This document shows positions 34,908 to 46,210 of a stretch of DNA of 64,000 nucleotides, in pieces. Position numbers and translations under genes: made by a program. The stretch lies in contig NC_070558.1 in the NCBI RefSeq assembly GCF_026914185.1, positions 7,263,501-7,327,500 of the forward strand, given 5' to 3'. The notes beneath the pieces are model-generated. The model saw only the letters and a list, made by a program, of their open reading frames with translations. It made no database searches and was not told the origin of the DNA. Origin of the DNA: Puccinia triticina. Its lineage: Eukaryota > Basidiomycota > Pucciniomycetes > Pucciniales > Pucciniaceae. Position 1 is the first letter of the stretch. Each line of letters opens with the position of its first letter.

Positions 34908-35280
34908 AGGCGGTGGGCAGATACGTTATCCAGAATTCCGCATTTTTTGTTGTAAATTCAAATTTTGCACACAACAGTTCAAGGTTAGGGTTAGGGTTAG
35001 TATTCCATTTTTACTGAGTAATTTTCTTCTAATCATCAATTACACAACAAATTTTCTGTTATCTGTAACTAAGTTACAGATAACTGAAAATTTGGGGTAT
35101 AATCAGTGATTAAAACAAAATTACTCAACAAACATGGAATTTTTTTTGTGCAAATTAAAAATACTGGGAATGCACAGCCCTGATGTTTAAATCTTGCTGA
35201 TAAGTTGAATCATTGTGTGCAAAATTTGAATTTACAACAAAAAAATGTGGAATTCTGGATAACGTATCTGCCCACCGCTG
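34908..35280. mobile_element. Long-TIR MITE containing telomere-like repeats
   Basis: The two ends are inverted copies of about 65 bp. Left begins CAGGCGGTGGGCAGATACG; the inverse of the right begins CAGCGGTGGGCAGATACG. Both continue TTATCCAGAATTCC and ACAACAAAAAA-like A-runs. The CAG-GGTGGGC start resembles hAT termini, but the family differs from the CAAC...GTTG group. Inside, near 34983-35000, GGTTAGGGTTAGGGTTAG gives three telomere-type units, and near 35055-35090 there is a second palindrome around GTTATCTGTAACTAAGTTAC. No clear target duplication. Confidence 0.75.
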
Positions 35281-35494
35281 AGCAGCCAATTGACACAATC
35301 TGCGGCAGGAAGGGTAAAAAAGCATCTCCAGTTACGAATATGAGGTTTTTTTTACAGAAGTCTACTCCCTGACTATCATCTAGAGCATAATGGCACAGGG
35401 ATTTGATTTAGCCTTGGGTCTCATCTGTCACTTATCAACACTAAGCATGGAGTGAACAAGGACCCGGGAAATAACCCATGGAACACAGTAACTG

Positions 35495-35835
35495 TAGAGA
35501 CTGTAAAATAGCACTGTTCACGTAAGAAATCTATGACCATGTGAGAGATATACATCAGCATACTTTCCCAGCCAAATTGGCTGGCACAATGGGATAAACT
35601 TTATTTCAATCTTGCTGATGTTTAGCTTACGTGAACAGTGCTAATGAAGATGTGTCTGGTGAGAGTCAAACTAACAGCCTCAGCTATGCTGAGACACATA
35701 CTAGAGTGCTGCCTTTACCAACTAGGCTACAGACGCTTGTGGCTGCCAGCTGGGTGGTTGGTTGGTAGTGCTCATGGGTTGATCCAACAGCCCTCCATCC
35801 TGTGGTGATACATCATGGTAGCAGACAACTCAACA
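35495..35835 (-). repeat. tRNA-derived SINE, copy 2, interrupted by a MITE
   Basis: Inverse of 15563-15770: the B-box-like and A-box-like blocks are both present near 35655 and 35720. The 3' portion is split by a 133-bp element at 35510-35642. The uninterrupted copy 1 shows the empty site. Confidence 0.78.
35510..35642. mobile_element. 133-bp MITE with 3-bp duplication in the SINE
   Basis: Starts AGCACTGTTCACGTAAG and ends CTTACGTGAACAGTGCT, a perfect 17-bp terminal inverted repeat. It is flanked by AAT (35507-35509 and 35643-35645). SINE copy 1 has one AAT (read ATT on its strand) at the same place, so the insertion and the 3-bp duplication are read directly. A 3-bp duplication fits CACTA or Harbinger type elements; no transposase is present. 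Confidence 0.88.
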
Positions 35836-37209
35836 GGAACTAAATCTCCTGCATTGTTGAAAAATTCATACATTTTTGGAGCTTATCCATACATATTTTG
35901 TGTGAAAGTTCAGAGCTAGGCCAGAAAATTCATACAATTGTTGTGAGTAACTTTCAAAGAGAATCTGCCCAGTGGACGGTTGGCTGAGGGGGGGGGGGGG
36001 GGGAGGACCCTGGCAAACCTCTGCTAAACTGGCTCATGTAACTGGTAGTAATACACCTTCTCTCCAAGATGCTGCTTATCAAAAATGCTTCAGTTCAGGG
36101 AAAAATGTACTCAGCAGGCCAAATAAAGTTGTAAAAAGTAGTAAAGCAATGGCAGAAAGGCATGTGGTTTGGTAGGCCCAACTTTTAGGCTGCTTGTTTC
36201 AGTCACAAAGCCTTTATGGCTCCTGCATGTTGGGTATTCCATTAGAAGAAAAACTCCAGTTTCTTTGTGTTTAAGTTTGGGACCTCAAAGGTTGCACCAT
36301 TGGAATCCTGGACTGATTTTATGCCAATCCAACCCTTTGCCACACATCCCTTGCCACCATGGCCAGCCTGGCACCCTCCTTGAGCTGACCCAGCCCCCCA
36401 AAGGGGTTTCAACTTCCTGTAAAGTGAAGCTGTACAGGCCTGTGGCTGAAATTCAGAAATCATTTTCAGACACACAAATTGGCAAGCTTTTCTGCCATTG
36501 CTGTAAATGGCTTAAAATTAAACATCTCATGGAGGGGGTGAAGGTTAAATTTGTGAGCATCCTCATGTAAATGGTATCAAAAATCAATTTTCAAGCACAA
36601 AACCCAATTTCTCCCCATAGCAAAAGTGCATTTTGGCCCATATTTACATTATCCAGCTCAATAGAGGCTTGCTAGGGTCCTGGGGTGGGCAAACTTAGCA
36701 CAAGTCTCCTGCCTGCCGGGGGGCGCAGAGCAAAGCACCTTGCACAAAGTGCAACCTCCCGTCAGGGAGGGACTTGCATGGAATCCTTGATTCCTGGTGT
36801 GAGAGCCCCGCGTCCAGCTCTTTTTTTTGCAGGTGGCCAACTTGATGCCCCCAAAATAACTGATTCCCGCCCTGGATACCAAAGAAAGGCTTGCTTCTCC
36901 GCTTTAATTTGGCGGCAGTCACAGGCTGATAGCACTTGGTGCATAGCCTGGAGAGCAGTTTGAAAAAGGCCTATTTTTGAGACACATTCCTGCTAATGTA
37001 AGCAAGAATTCAGTATTCCACTGCCTTTCAATAGGGGGATTCAAAGTTGGCCATGCACTTTTGCAAGTTAGTGTTCAAGACTTTTATTGAACACCAAATT
37101 TCAAAAAAACATTCAAACAGGCTTGGGGGTGTAGTACAGTGTGGCTTGCATGCACTTTTGCAACTTGGTGTAATGAACTTGAACACCAACTTGTAAAAGT
37201 GCATGCAAG
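35836..37209. other. Repeat-rich intergenic stretch
   Basis: A run of about fifteen G stands near 35988. The inverted R3 repeat spans about 36680-36858. Around 37040-37205 GTGCATGCAAGC and its partners form further inverted words. Frames such as 36169-36570 show no motif. No gene supported. Confidence 0.45.
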
Positions 37210-37749
37210 CAAGGGTGTAACAGCTACGCTACAAAAAGCATAGCGTAGTGTCTTTCTTAAATCACTGTGCTGTGCTGAAGGTAGCGGCCCAACTGCTGCA
37301 CTACCGCTTTTTGGGTTGGAGAAATAGCGGGGACCCGCTATCTGCAGCAGTAGAGCAACACTGGACCCGCTACGCTACCGCTTTTTGGGCTTTCTGTGTA
37401 GCGGTCCCCCGCTGCGCTGCGCTGAATGAACGCTTTTTTCAGAAAAGTGCAGCGGTTACATCATTTCTGGCGCAAAACTCCATAAAAAGTAAGCAGAGGT
37501 GTAGCTAATTTGCTGCAAAAAGCGTAGCGTAGCGTTTTTTGGATCGCTGTGCTGTGCTGAAAGTAGCGTACCCGCCCACTGCGCTACCACTTTTTGCGTT
37601 AAAGAAAGAGAGGGGACCCGCTACTTTCAGTGGTAGCGCAGCAATGGAGACGCTGCGCTACCGCTTTTGGGGCTGGATGCGCAGCAGTCTTCCGCTGCAA
37701 TACGCTAAAAGGGTGCTTTTTGTAGCGTAGCGTAGCGTTTACACCCTTG
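37210..37749. mobile_element. hAT-like element, copy E (540 bp)
   Basis: Starts CAAGGGTGTAACAGCTACG and ends GCGTTTACACCCTTG. The interior repeats GTAGCG, GCTACCGC and CGCTTTTTG words in both orientations and can fold on itself along most of its length. No perfect 7-bp duplication remains. Confidence 0.75.
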
Positions 37750-37849
37750 ACAAGTCGCATCTGGCTATCTTTGAAACCCCGTAATAGATTGAAACAGATT
37801 TTGATACAAAGCCACATGGATTTACAAAAGATTTCTCTCTCAATATGGT

Positions 37850-39179
37850 CTGCTTTTCTCAGTGTTTGAAAACTTCAAACGCAAGGATCAGGCCTTATAT
37901 TGGCAGCTACAAGGTCTAAATTGCATCAGAAGAAGCACACTCCCAAGCACTTCTCAAGTCCAGAGGGGCAGCCTCAGCAGGCTGACGGTTGATTTAAAAA
38001 AAGGAAAAAAATGAAAAATATTGATACATGTTGATATTCCTGGGGCTCTCGAGCCAGATACAGGTTTTTGCAGGTAAGCCTCTCTGTGGAACAGAGACCC
38101 TGCGTGGCTGCCTCACTGGGAGGCTTTGTTAAGCTTTTGCGGGGGCAGTGCAAACAAAAACAAATGTGGATGACTTGCTGTCAAGATCTGAGGGTCATCC
38201 AGAAGTGATTCAGAGCCCCAAAAGCTAAAGCTAGATTTTGCTGAAAACATCTTGACTTCTTTGGTTCTAATGGAGCACTTGCCATCAATCTTCAGCTCTC
38301 TAAAGAGTCAGATCTGCAGCCAGAAAACCTTAAATTTTGCGGGGAAATGCTATCCCAGTGGCTGCAGATCTGGTCCTGCAGGGTCTGTAGATCTCAACGG
38401 GAAGTCCTCCAATCAGATTCTGCAAGGGTCCCATATTTGAGGGGAAGTTGTCTACTGAACAGGGGACTGCTGATGGGGGAGGATTGAGCCACCACTCCAT
38501 CATTCCCAGATTCCCATACATTTTTGGTTACTACCTCCTTCCCCTCAAAAAAACTTGATACATATGGGACAAGTACCTTTACTGGCCAAAATGACCATTC
38601 ATACATCTGGGGTAAGTACCTTTTATAGTTTTTGACCAAAAATTCATTCACTTTGGTTACTGTGTTCCATAGGGGCTTTCCTGGGTCCTAGTAAACATGA
38701 AATATATGTGATTTGCAAGGATCTACGAAAACAAATTTTTTTAAAAGTGTCCAAGCTTCTTGGAAAACACAACATATCTTTAGTTTTCATGTATGCTATG
38801 AGATCAAGGGTTTTTGTCTTTGTCTCTTACAACATGAAGTTTTGGATCATGAAGGAAGTAACTTCATCGCAAGCTTAACAAAAGCTCTCTGAGGAGGTGC
38901 AAAGCGTCTCCAAAGGAGAGGCTTACCTCTAATGTCACATCATTGGCCCTACAGACTTGAGTTTTTCTTGTAAAAAACAGTATACTTGTTTTGAAAATAA
39001 TTTAAAAAGTGTAGTTTGTGGTTTAAAAAATAGCTGAGTAGAAAGACTTGTAGCCTGCTATCTCAGCTTTCATCCCTTGTTTTTTTAGCTTACTGCCCCT
39101 CAGAATTACTAGCCCAATCCACCTACTGTGGACTGGTTCTGAAGGGGTCTTGCAGGCATTTTTGAGCTCAAAATTTGAA
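37850..39179 (-). repeat. Inverted R2 repeat (to 38140) and unassigned sequence
   Basis: 37850-38140 is the inverse of 31608-31850: GGCCTTATATTGG-AGCTACAAGG, AGAAGCACACTCC and GAGGGGCAGCCTCA all recur, and it ends GAGGCTTTGTTAAGCTT. Another AGCTTAACAAAAGCTCTCTG end is at 38874. Between 38150 and 38870 no gene or named repeat was recognised. Confidence 0.6.
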
Positions 39180-39740
39180 ATTCCCTGAGCTTGCGCGGGC
39201 TCAAAGAGGGGGGGATTGGTTACAGAAATCCACCATGTAACAACATTAACAGGACATTTTTTACCTGGCACTGCCAGCATAATTGGCTGGGTTGAGGTTA
39301 TCCCAGTTAAACTGGGATGAACTCAACCAATTTAAACTTGGTTGATCTCAACTCATGAAATATAAATCCAAGGTGCCCCCCTTGGGTTTATATTTCATTG
39401 GATGAAATCAACCCATTTTAAATTGGTTGAGTGCATCCCAGTTAAACTGGGATGACTTCAACCCATCCAAATATGCTGGCAGTGTGGGGGGATGGATAGT
39501 GAGGAGTTTGAAATGGGGGAAAATAAGCAAGCACCTGGTGATTTTAATGGTGCAAAAGGCACAGTGAAAATCAGAATTCTAGAGGGAGGTATTGGGGAAA
39601 ATATGACAGGGTGACATCTCCCCTGCCATTTGGCTCGTTCCTGTAGGGCAAGACATGCCATGATGCCACTTTGGAGGCAAATCCCTCGTTCGGAGGTCGC
39701 TACGCTCCCCCGAGGAGGGTATGCTTGTGTTAAGTTCGAA
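39180..39740 (+). repeat. Dispersed repeat R4, with nested CACTA-like MITE
   Basis: Matches 31088-31570: CCCTGAGCTTGC-C-GGCTCA, TTGGTTACAGAAATCCACC, GGGGGAAAATAAGC and GCAAAAGGCACAG recur in order. It ends in a GGAGGTCGCTACGCTCCCCC palindrome. It is split by the MITE at 39269-39484. Its right edge is only ~125 bp from the start codon of the HIT gene. Confidence 0.7.
39269..39484. mobile_element. 216-bp CACTA-like MITE
   Basis: Starts CACTGCCAGCATA and ends TATGCTGGCAGTG, flanked by TGG (39266-39268 and 39485-39487). The interior is a near-complete palindrome with ATCCCAGTTAAACTGGGAT on both arms. The CACT start with a 3-bp duplication is the CACTA pattern. The R4 paralogue at 31190-31200 lacks it. 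Confidence 0.82.
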
Positions 39741-39866
39741 TTCATCGCCGGTTTTCCGCGGCCGGAAACCCCCCGGGGAGTTACAACAGCACTTCGGAGA
39801 AAACGCTGACAAGAAGTTTCCGTCCTTGTCTATCGCACAAAGGTTATCGAAGGCGCACGAATCACG

Positions 39867-40878
39867 ATGACTATCCAGAACCAGGACGAACCTCGAGAGC
39901 TTGGAAAGCAAGAAGAGCTGATCAAATCCAAGTTGGACAACGACTGCATATTTTGTAAAATTATCAAGGGATCAATTCCTTGTTTCAAGGTCTTCGAAAA
40001 TCCGACTACCTTAGCGTTCTTTGACATCAATCCAATTAGTTTTGGCCATGCCTTAGTTATTCCTAAATGTAAGTTCCTTCCTCTCTATATTCCCTGAAGA
40101 TTCACTGGGTCCGTTAGTGGCCCTTCGATTGATCACTCTTCGTCTATATTTCGTTGGCAGACCATGGTCCAAAATTGCATCATTTGCCGGACTTGTGAGT
40201 ACAAGTTATATCGGCCTCCATATTTCCGCAACCCTGAAACCGGCTAAGTTTTTTTATATCGACGCATGTAACTCTTAGAATCCTGTTCGTCTAAGTATTG
40301 TTAAACTAACGAAATAAAACCATCGCTCCAATTCATAAACCAGTGCGCTCCAGGATATTTTACCGATTGCCAAGAAAATTGCGGTAGAGCTAGGACTGAC
40401 TGATTATAATATTTTACAGAACAAGTTGAGTGATTTATGAATAGTTTCTTCAACCAATATATCATCATTTTGGTCAGTGTTACATTTACTGAGTTCATTG
40501 GTCTTGTTTGTTGACACGGTCATTGTCATCACGCCATCATGAAATTCCTCAGTGGTCGAATTGCTCACCAAGAGGTTGATCACGTCCATTTCCACAGTAA
40601 GTAGGAAGAAGTTGAATGATTTAAACATGAAAATAAAATGTCTTTTGAAAAATGTATGACCGATGAGCCTGACTGTAACGATTGGATTCCTGTGCTCTGA
40701 ATTTTCCCTTTGAAACTGGCAATCAAAAGTTATACCGAAGCCGTCTGCGACAGATTCAGAAGGATTGGTGATCGGCTGGCCTTCAAAAAAAGCAGACATG
40801 AAACTTTTGGAACAGAAAGCTCAGGAGGTCAAATCGAAATTGGACAGTCAATCTGCCTCTAGTACTAGCAATCTTTGA
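39867..40878 (+). CDS. HIT-family nucleotide hydrolase/transferase (HINT type)
   Basis: Five exons, 39867-40068, 40161-40194, 40344-40424, 40553-40596 and 40730-40878, sum to 510 nt, 169 aa. All introns are GT-AG. The N-terminal half carries CIFCKIIKGSIPCFKVFEN (Cys27, Cys30), as in Zn-binding HINT proteins, then LAFFDINPISFGHALVIPK. The His triad H116-V-H118-F-H120 follows EVD. These proteins cleave nucleoside phosphoramidates or similar bonds on purine nucleotides. A C-terminal extension of ~45 residues (EQKAQEVKSKLDSQSASSTS) is helical and Ser-rich. The residue at the exon 2/3 joint (Phe) is unusual and is the least certain join. Start chosen as the only in-frame ATG before the Cys motif. 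Confidence 0.93.
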
Positions 40879-42470
40879 AGTTAGAAAAAAAAAAACCGTT
40901 CTTGAGCAACAAATCTACCCATGTTGTGGTCTGTCATGTGTAGTTGGATGGTTTCCCATTGGCATTTAGAGAGCTCTAGATGCCCCTCTAACTCCTAAAT
41001 TAAGATACCAGCCAAAACAACAAACAGTGTACATGAAATCAATAAACTACAGGCTTGGGAAAACATTTCCCTTTTTACTAAAAATTAAGAGTTTGGGTGT
41101 GTAATCCGGCACTACCTGATCAGATGTTTGGTCGGGTCGGATGTCAGCAGGGCTCTGTGTACATCTGGCATCTGGCCGGGTGGAAAGTAGGCCCCCGCTG
41201 GGCCTCAAAGTGAGCAAAATTCTTTGTTTTAAACTACAATCACATAACTGCAACCTGCTATCTGGACCAGATTTGCCGGGTTCTGATGTCGGACAAGCTC
41301 TACCCAAGCCCTATGGGCACTGTAGCATGCTAATTCTAACACAATTTGGGACAGTTGGAAAGTTTCTGAGTTGGTACTCCAATTTCCAAAGGTCCAAGGT
41401 TCAATTTTGCGCGCAGGACACAATGGACCCAGCACAAGTTGAAAAGCTAAGATCTGGCGGGTACCTGGTGCCAAGACCAGATTTGCCGGGTTTGGAGGTT
41501 GGACAAGGTCTACCCAAGCCCAATTCTCTGGGTGGCATCCTTACCCAGACATGACCAGAATTCATCCACTGAGGCATCCACATTGGTTGCTTTAAATCTG
41601 GCACTAAGCCAAATTTAGCAATGGAAACACCACGCAAGTGTTGTTAAGTCCCCTGATATTGTTAAAAAAATTGGCTTTTGTTGACAAAGGTTGGCAAATA
41701 TAGCAAGGGTGATCAATGATGCTATAAGCTCTCCCCCAGCCAGCTCCGCATTGCTCCAACTGAGTGCAACCCAAGAAGGACATACAGCCCCTCAATTACC
41801 ATTCATTGAGAGGACTCAATGCTGCATACTCAAGCCTCTCAGTGAAATGTACAAACTGTTAACTCGTCATTGAGAGGTAAACCCTTGCGATTAGGGATGG
41901 CATTTTGTACCCAGGTACCCGCCATGGGTGCGGGTACTACCCTAAAATTCCACTCAAATTGGATACCCGCACCCGCTAAAGCAGGTCAAAGCAGGTAAAA
42001 AAATAATGGATAATCAGAATCAATTAATAGATTGACATGTGAAATGAATGATAAGAAATGAAAAAAATGAAGTCCAAAATCCATTCTGAAATTTTGTGGG
42101 CAGTGAAAACACATCAAAAAGTACAAAACTGCACTCAGCCAACAAAAAACCAGTGTTTGATGTGTTTTCACTGCCCATGAAATTTCAGAATGGATTTTGG
42201 ACTTCCTTTCTTCATTTATTATCATTCATTTCACATGTCAATCTATTGATTCTAATTATCCATTATTTTTTTGGAATGGTATTGAAGATTTTCCAAAATT
42301 GTCATTTAATGCAAGCAATTCTGTAAATTTTGTGATGTTCCAAATACTTTTTATTTTGTTATATTCATTCTTCTGAATTCATTTTAAACACTTTTCTTGA
42401 ATGCTCATGACTTCAAGTTTATGGGTTGGCCTTCTAGAATGAGCTTTTGGGGGTATGTATCTGTCCAGTG
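40879..42470. other. Repeat-rich intergenic stretch
   Basis: 41263-41320 and 41475-41535 are imperfect direct copies (CCAGATTTGCCGGGTT, then GGACAAG-TCTACCCAAGCCC), spaced about 210 bp. At 41893 a one-sided hAT-type end TAGGGATGGCATTTTG occurs, followed by TACCCGC/GCGGGTA words. From 41997 to 42273 two ~122-bp inverted arms (ATAATGGATAATCAGAATC... and its inverse) form a long hairpin around a ~30-bp loop. No gene. Confidence 0.55.
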
Positions 42471-43027
42471 ACTGTACATAGTCAAGCCTCACTCAACCCT
42501 CTTGATGACCGGTATAAATCAATCATTGAGAGGACCCAAGCTGTTCAATGACTGGTCTGGTCATCAAGAGGTTGTATGTTCTCTTGATGACTGGTTAGAC
42601 CGTTCATCAAGAGGACAACCGGTCTAACTTAGCTAATTCCCTCCTCGGGGGAGCAAAGCAACCTCCAAAGGAGGGACTTACAGGCTATGTCAACCCTGCA
42701 GCAGTAGAGAATTAGCACTTTTGGCAGAGACTTTTTTTAAAATCAAGCTGCCGTCTTTGTTTCTGAACCTCTTTTTCTCGGGTCAGCCTAAATGCACTCC
42801 AAACTTTTACTTCATGCACTCCACATTTTTGGCTTTGGGGGGCCAGCACTCCAAAATTGACCAAAATAGGGGAGTGCAGCTAGATGCACTCCAAAAAAAA
42901 TGGAGTGCAAGTCCAAGCACTCCACCTTTTCAGTAAAGGATTTTGGCTTTGCACTCCAGCTGGCAAATACCAAATGGAGTGCATTGGGATGCACTCCAAG
43001 TCTTTTTTTTTTTGGTGTGCCCACAGC

Positions 43028-44103
43028 AATCACACCTCTCAATGACCGGTCTGGACCGGTCATCAAGGGGCACACAACCGGTCATCCAGAGGACTCATAC
43101 CTCTCGATGAACGGCGCGGACCGGTCATCAGTCACACCTCTCGATGACCGGTGTGTACCAGTCATCAAGGGGAGGTGCTACTCTTGATGACCGGTAAAGA
43201 CCGGTCATCAAGGGGACTCCCACCTCTTGATGACCAGCGCGGACCGGTCATCAGTCACACCTCCCAATGAACGGCACAGACCAGTCATCAAGAGGACTCA
43301 CACCTCTCGATGATTGGTCAGACTGGTCATTGAGGGGACTCACACCCCTCAATGACCAGTCATCACCGGTCATCGAGGTGAGTCACATCTCTTGATGACC
43401 GGTCAGACCAATCATCAAGGGGACTCACACCTCTCAATGACCGGTCATCACCGGTCATCAAGGTGAGTCACATTTCTTGATGACCGGTCTGACCGGTCAT
43501 CAAGGGTAATAACACCTCTCAATGACTGGTGTGTACCAGTCATCAAGGGGAGGTGCTACTTTCAATGACCGGCTGGTCTGACCGGTCAGCAAGAGGAGAT
43601 GTTACTCCCCTTGATGAACGGCACAGACCGGTCATCAAGAGATGGGACTCACCTCAATGACCGGTGATGACTGGTCATCAAGTGTTATTACCCTTGATGA
43701 CTGGTGATGACCAGTCATCAAGTGTTATTACCCTTGATGACCGGTCTGACCGGTCTGACCGGTCATTGAGAGGTGTCAGCTGGTGTGAGTCCTCTCAATT
43801 ACCGGTCTGTGCCGGTCATTGAGAGGTGTGAGTCCCCTCAATGACCGGTCTGTGCCGGTCACCGAGGGGAGTAGCACCTCCTCTCAATGACCGGTCAGAC
43901 CAACCGGTCATCAAGAGTAGCACCTCCCCTCAATGACTGGTACACACCGGTCATCCAGAGGAGGTGTTATTCCCCTTGATGACCGGTCTGACCGGTCATT
44001 GAGAGATGTGACTCACCTCAATGACCGGTGATGACCGGTCATTGAGAGGTGTTATTACCCTTGATGACCGGACTGACCAATCATCAAGAGGTGTGAGCCC
44101 TCT
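43028..44103. repeat. Satellite of palindromic TGACCGGTCA units, part 1
   Basis: About 25-30 units of CCTCTCAATGACCGGTC followed by GACCGGTCATTGAGAGG or variants (TTGATGACCGG...CCGGTCATCAAG). Each unit is itself an inverted repeat, so every monomer could form a hairpin. Spacers are GGTGTGAGTC or GAGGTGTTATTACC. Three looser units precede it at 42490-42620. It stops at the LTR at 44104 and continues at 45591. Confidence 0.92.
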
Positions 44104-45590
44104 TGTCAGCTGGCTACTATGTCAGAGCCACCAGGACATAATATCAAAAGCAAACATGAAATATCATTACATAAGAAAGAGACATTATTACTACCATTAC
44201 TTATACTTACACATATAAAACCCGGAATATTATTCCATATTCTTAATCTAAGCCTAATTTAACCTAGGGTACCTCACTTCAAGGTACCCTTAATTGTTAT
44301 TCCTTCCTTGTGTAAATTGACTTCAAAGTTTAACAGGTGCACCACGTCCTGTGTGAATGCATCTGTATGCTTACATACATATGTACATATGCTTATAACA
44401 CTTCAATAACCGCGAAACTGAAGTGTTATGTTTAGTTTAGAAGATAGCCCAACTCAGGTTGAGTTAACTCTAAACCCGCAGGCTGCGCGCTACGTCTAAA
44501 GACGGCGCAGAGCCCTAAAAATGAATGAAACCCTAAGAGGGGCTACCTGTACATTACAGCACGCCCACCAGGGAAATAATGACATCAATTCTGCCCCTCC
44601 ACGTGAAACACTACACACATTACATAAGCTGTACACATGTAATGATGTCACATGGATGCAAACAGAATATTCCTGACGCACTAAAACAATTCAATACCTA
44701 ATGCATACACAGTACAGACCAATTGGGAAGCACTGTGGCCCATTTGAATAAATATGAGACACGTAACAGCTCATCTGCCTGGATGAGGGAATCCTGAACT
44801 GTAGGCGCCCACAAATGGCCAGTACATATTCCAAAAAGAAGACTAGCTTCTATGGCGCCATCAGCCAGGCTGGAAATCCGCCTGAGGGCGCCCCAAATAG
44901 GCTAGTACATCTTCCCAAAGAAGAATTAGCCCTTGTAGCGTCAACAGCCTGGCCAAAAAGCGCCCACAAGTTGGCCAGTGGCCCTGTAGCTCCCCCAGGC
45001 GCCCCAGAGAGCTGCCACGGGTATTTAAAGGGCCCTCTGGCCGCCCCAAAAGGCCTTTCCTCACGCTTTTACATACCTACTTGAATTTACCCGCCTTCAA
45101 CACGTGCTCAATAGCCTGTTTCTAGCCTGTTAAGTCCCTTAGTAGTTGTTTTTAGCCTCATTTTGTCGCCAGAAACTGCCCAGTGTCCACCAAGCCTTCA
45201 GAATCAACCTCTTCAAGCGCTTTCAACTGCCCAGTTTCTACCCAGAAGAACCTCAAGACTTTAAGGGCTTTTTACTAGTAAGTTCAAACCCCTTTCTCTT
45301 GAGATTCTTTGCCATTCCTTGCTGGGATTTAAACCACACCTGTTTACAGGCCCCAGTGTTTGCTTTTGAGGGATTAAAAACCCCTGATTTTATCAGGCCC
45401 CTCTTTATTTAATTATATTAATTTTATTAATATAATTACGCCATTTTTTCATATATTTTACGCCATAATTACCAATATATCCATTGGAATTATCCCTTAT
45501 ACTTTTGTCTTAGAGTTTTATACTCTTTTATCTTATTCTTGCACCACGTGTAGCTAGAAGGGTTTGTCCTTGGCATCACGTAGGCTGACA
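44104..45590 (+). mobile_element. Solo LTR, family 3, inside the satellite
   Basis: A 1487-bp segment starting TGTCAGCTGGC and ending GTAGGCTGACA, flanked by the perfect 5-bp repeat CCTCT (44099-44103 and 45591-45595). The flanks belong to the satellite, which resumes in register. A TATTTAAAGG box at about 45021, followed by a C-rich stretch, looks like an LTR promoter, so the plus strand is the likely sense strand. No gag or pol inside. Confidence 0.9.
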
Positions 45591-45905
45591 CCTCTCAATG
45601 ACCAGTGGTGACTGGTCATTGAGAGGAGGTGTTATTAGCCTTGATGACCGGTGTGACCAATCATCGAGGTGTGAGTCCCCTCAATGACCGGTCTGTGCCG
45701 GTCATCAGGAGGTGTGACCGGTCCGCGCCGGTCATCAAGAGGTGTGAGTCCCCTTGGTGACCGGCACAGACGGGTCATCAAGAGGAGATGTTAATGCCCT
45801 CGATGACCGGTCTGTGGTGATTTCCCTCAATGACCAGCGGTCCTGTACAGACCGGTCATTGAGAGGAGATGTTAATCCGCTCAATGCCGGTCTGTACCGG
45901 TCATG
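45591..45905. repeat. Satellite of palindromic TGACCGGTCA units, part 2
   Basis: Continuation of the array at 43028-44103 beyond the solo LTR, about seven units with the same GACCGG core and CCTCTCAATGACC edges. A stray unit is at about 47190-47210. After 45905 the GGAGTGCA/TGCACTCC word set begins. Confidence 0.88.
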
Positions 45906-46210
45906 GATATCAGGAGGATAGAGTGGGGTGTGTTTGTACATAGCCCGGTTGAAGTTGTAGGCACTCCAGCCAGAGCCAGAGTGCACAGTACTGCACTCCC
46001 CTTTTGAGGAGGAGAAATATCAGGAATGGAGTGCTGGGGGAATGCACTCCAATCTGATGGAGTGAGACTCATGGGCACTCATTAGATTTCCTGGCCACTG
46101 GAGTTCTTTGTGGTGCACTCCAAAAAGTCTTGAGTCCCCAGTTCTGCACTCCAATTGACTTGGAGTACTCTAGTCTGTAATCCAACAATCATTGGAGTGC
46201 ACACTCCATA

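Noticed and set aside
34980..35002. Chromosome end
   Set aside because: Only three TTAGGG-type units, inside an element with matching inverted ends on both sides, so it is interstitial.
40404..40799. Minus-strand 131-aa frame inside the HIT gene
   Set aside because: It covers exons and introns of a well-supported plus-strand gene whose five exons join in frame with the HIT motif; the minus frame is a shadow.
42480..45905. CRISPR-like array (regular repeats with spacers)
   Set aside because: The units are palindromic and nearly continuous, spacers are not unique, and the genome is eukaryotic with introns. This is a satellite.
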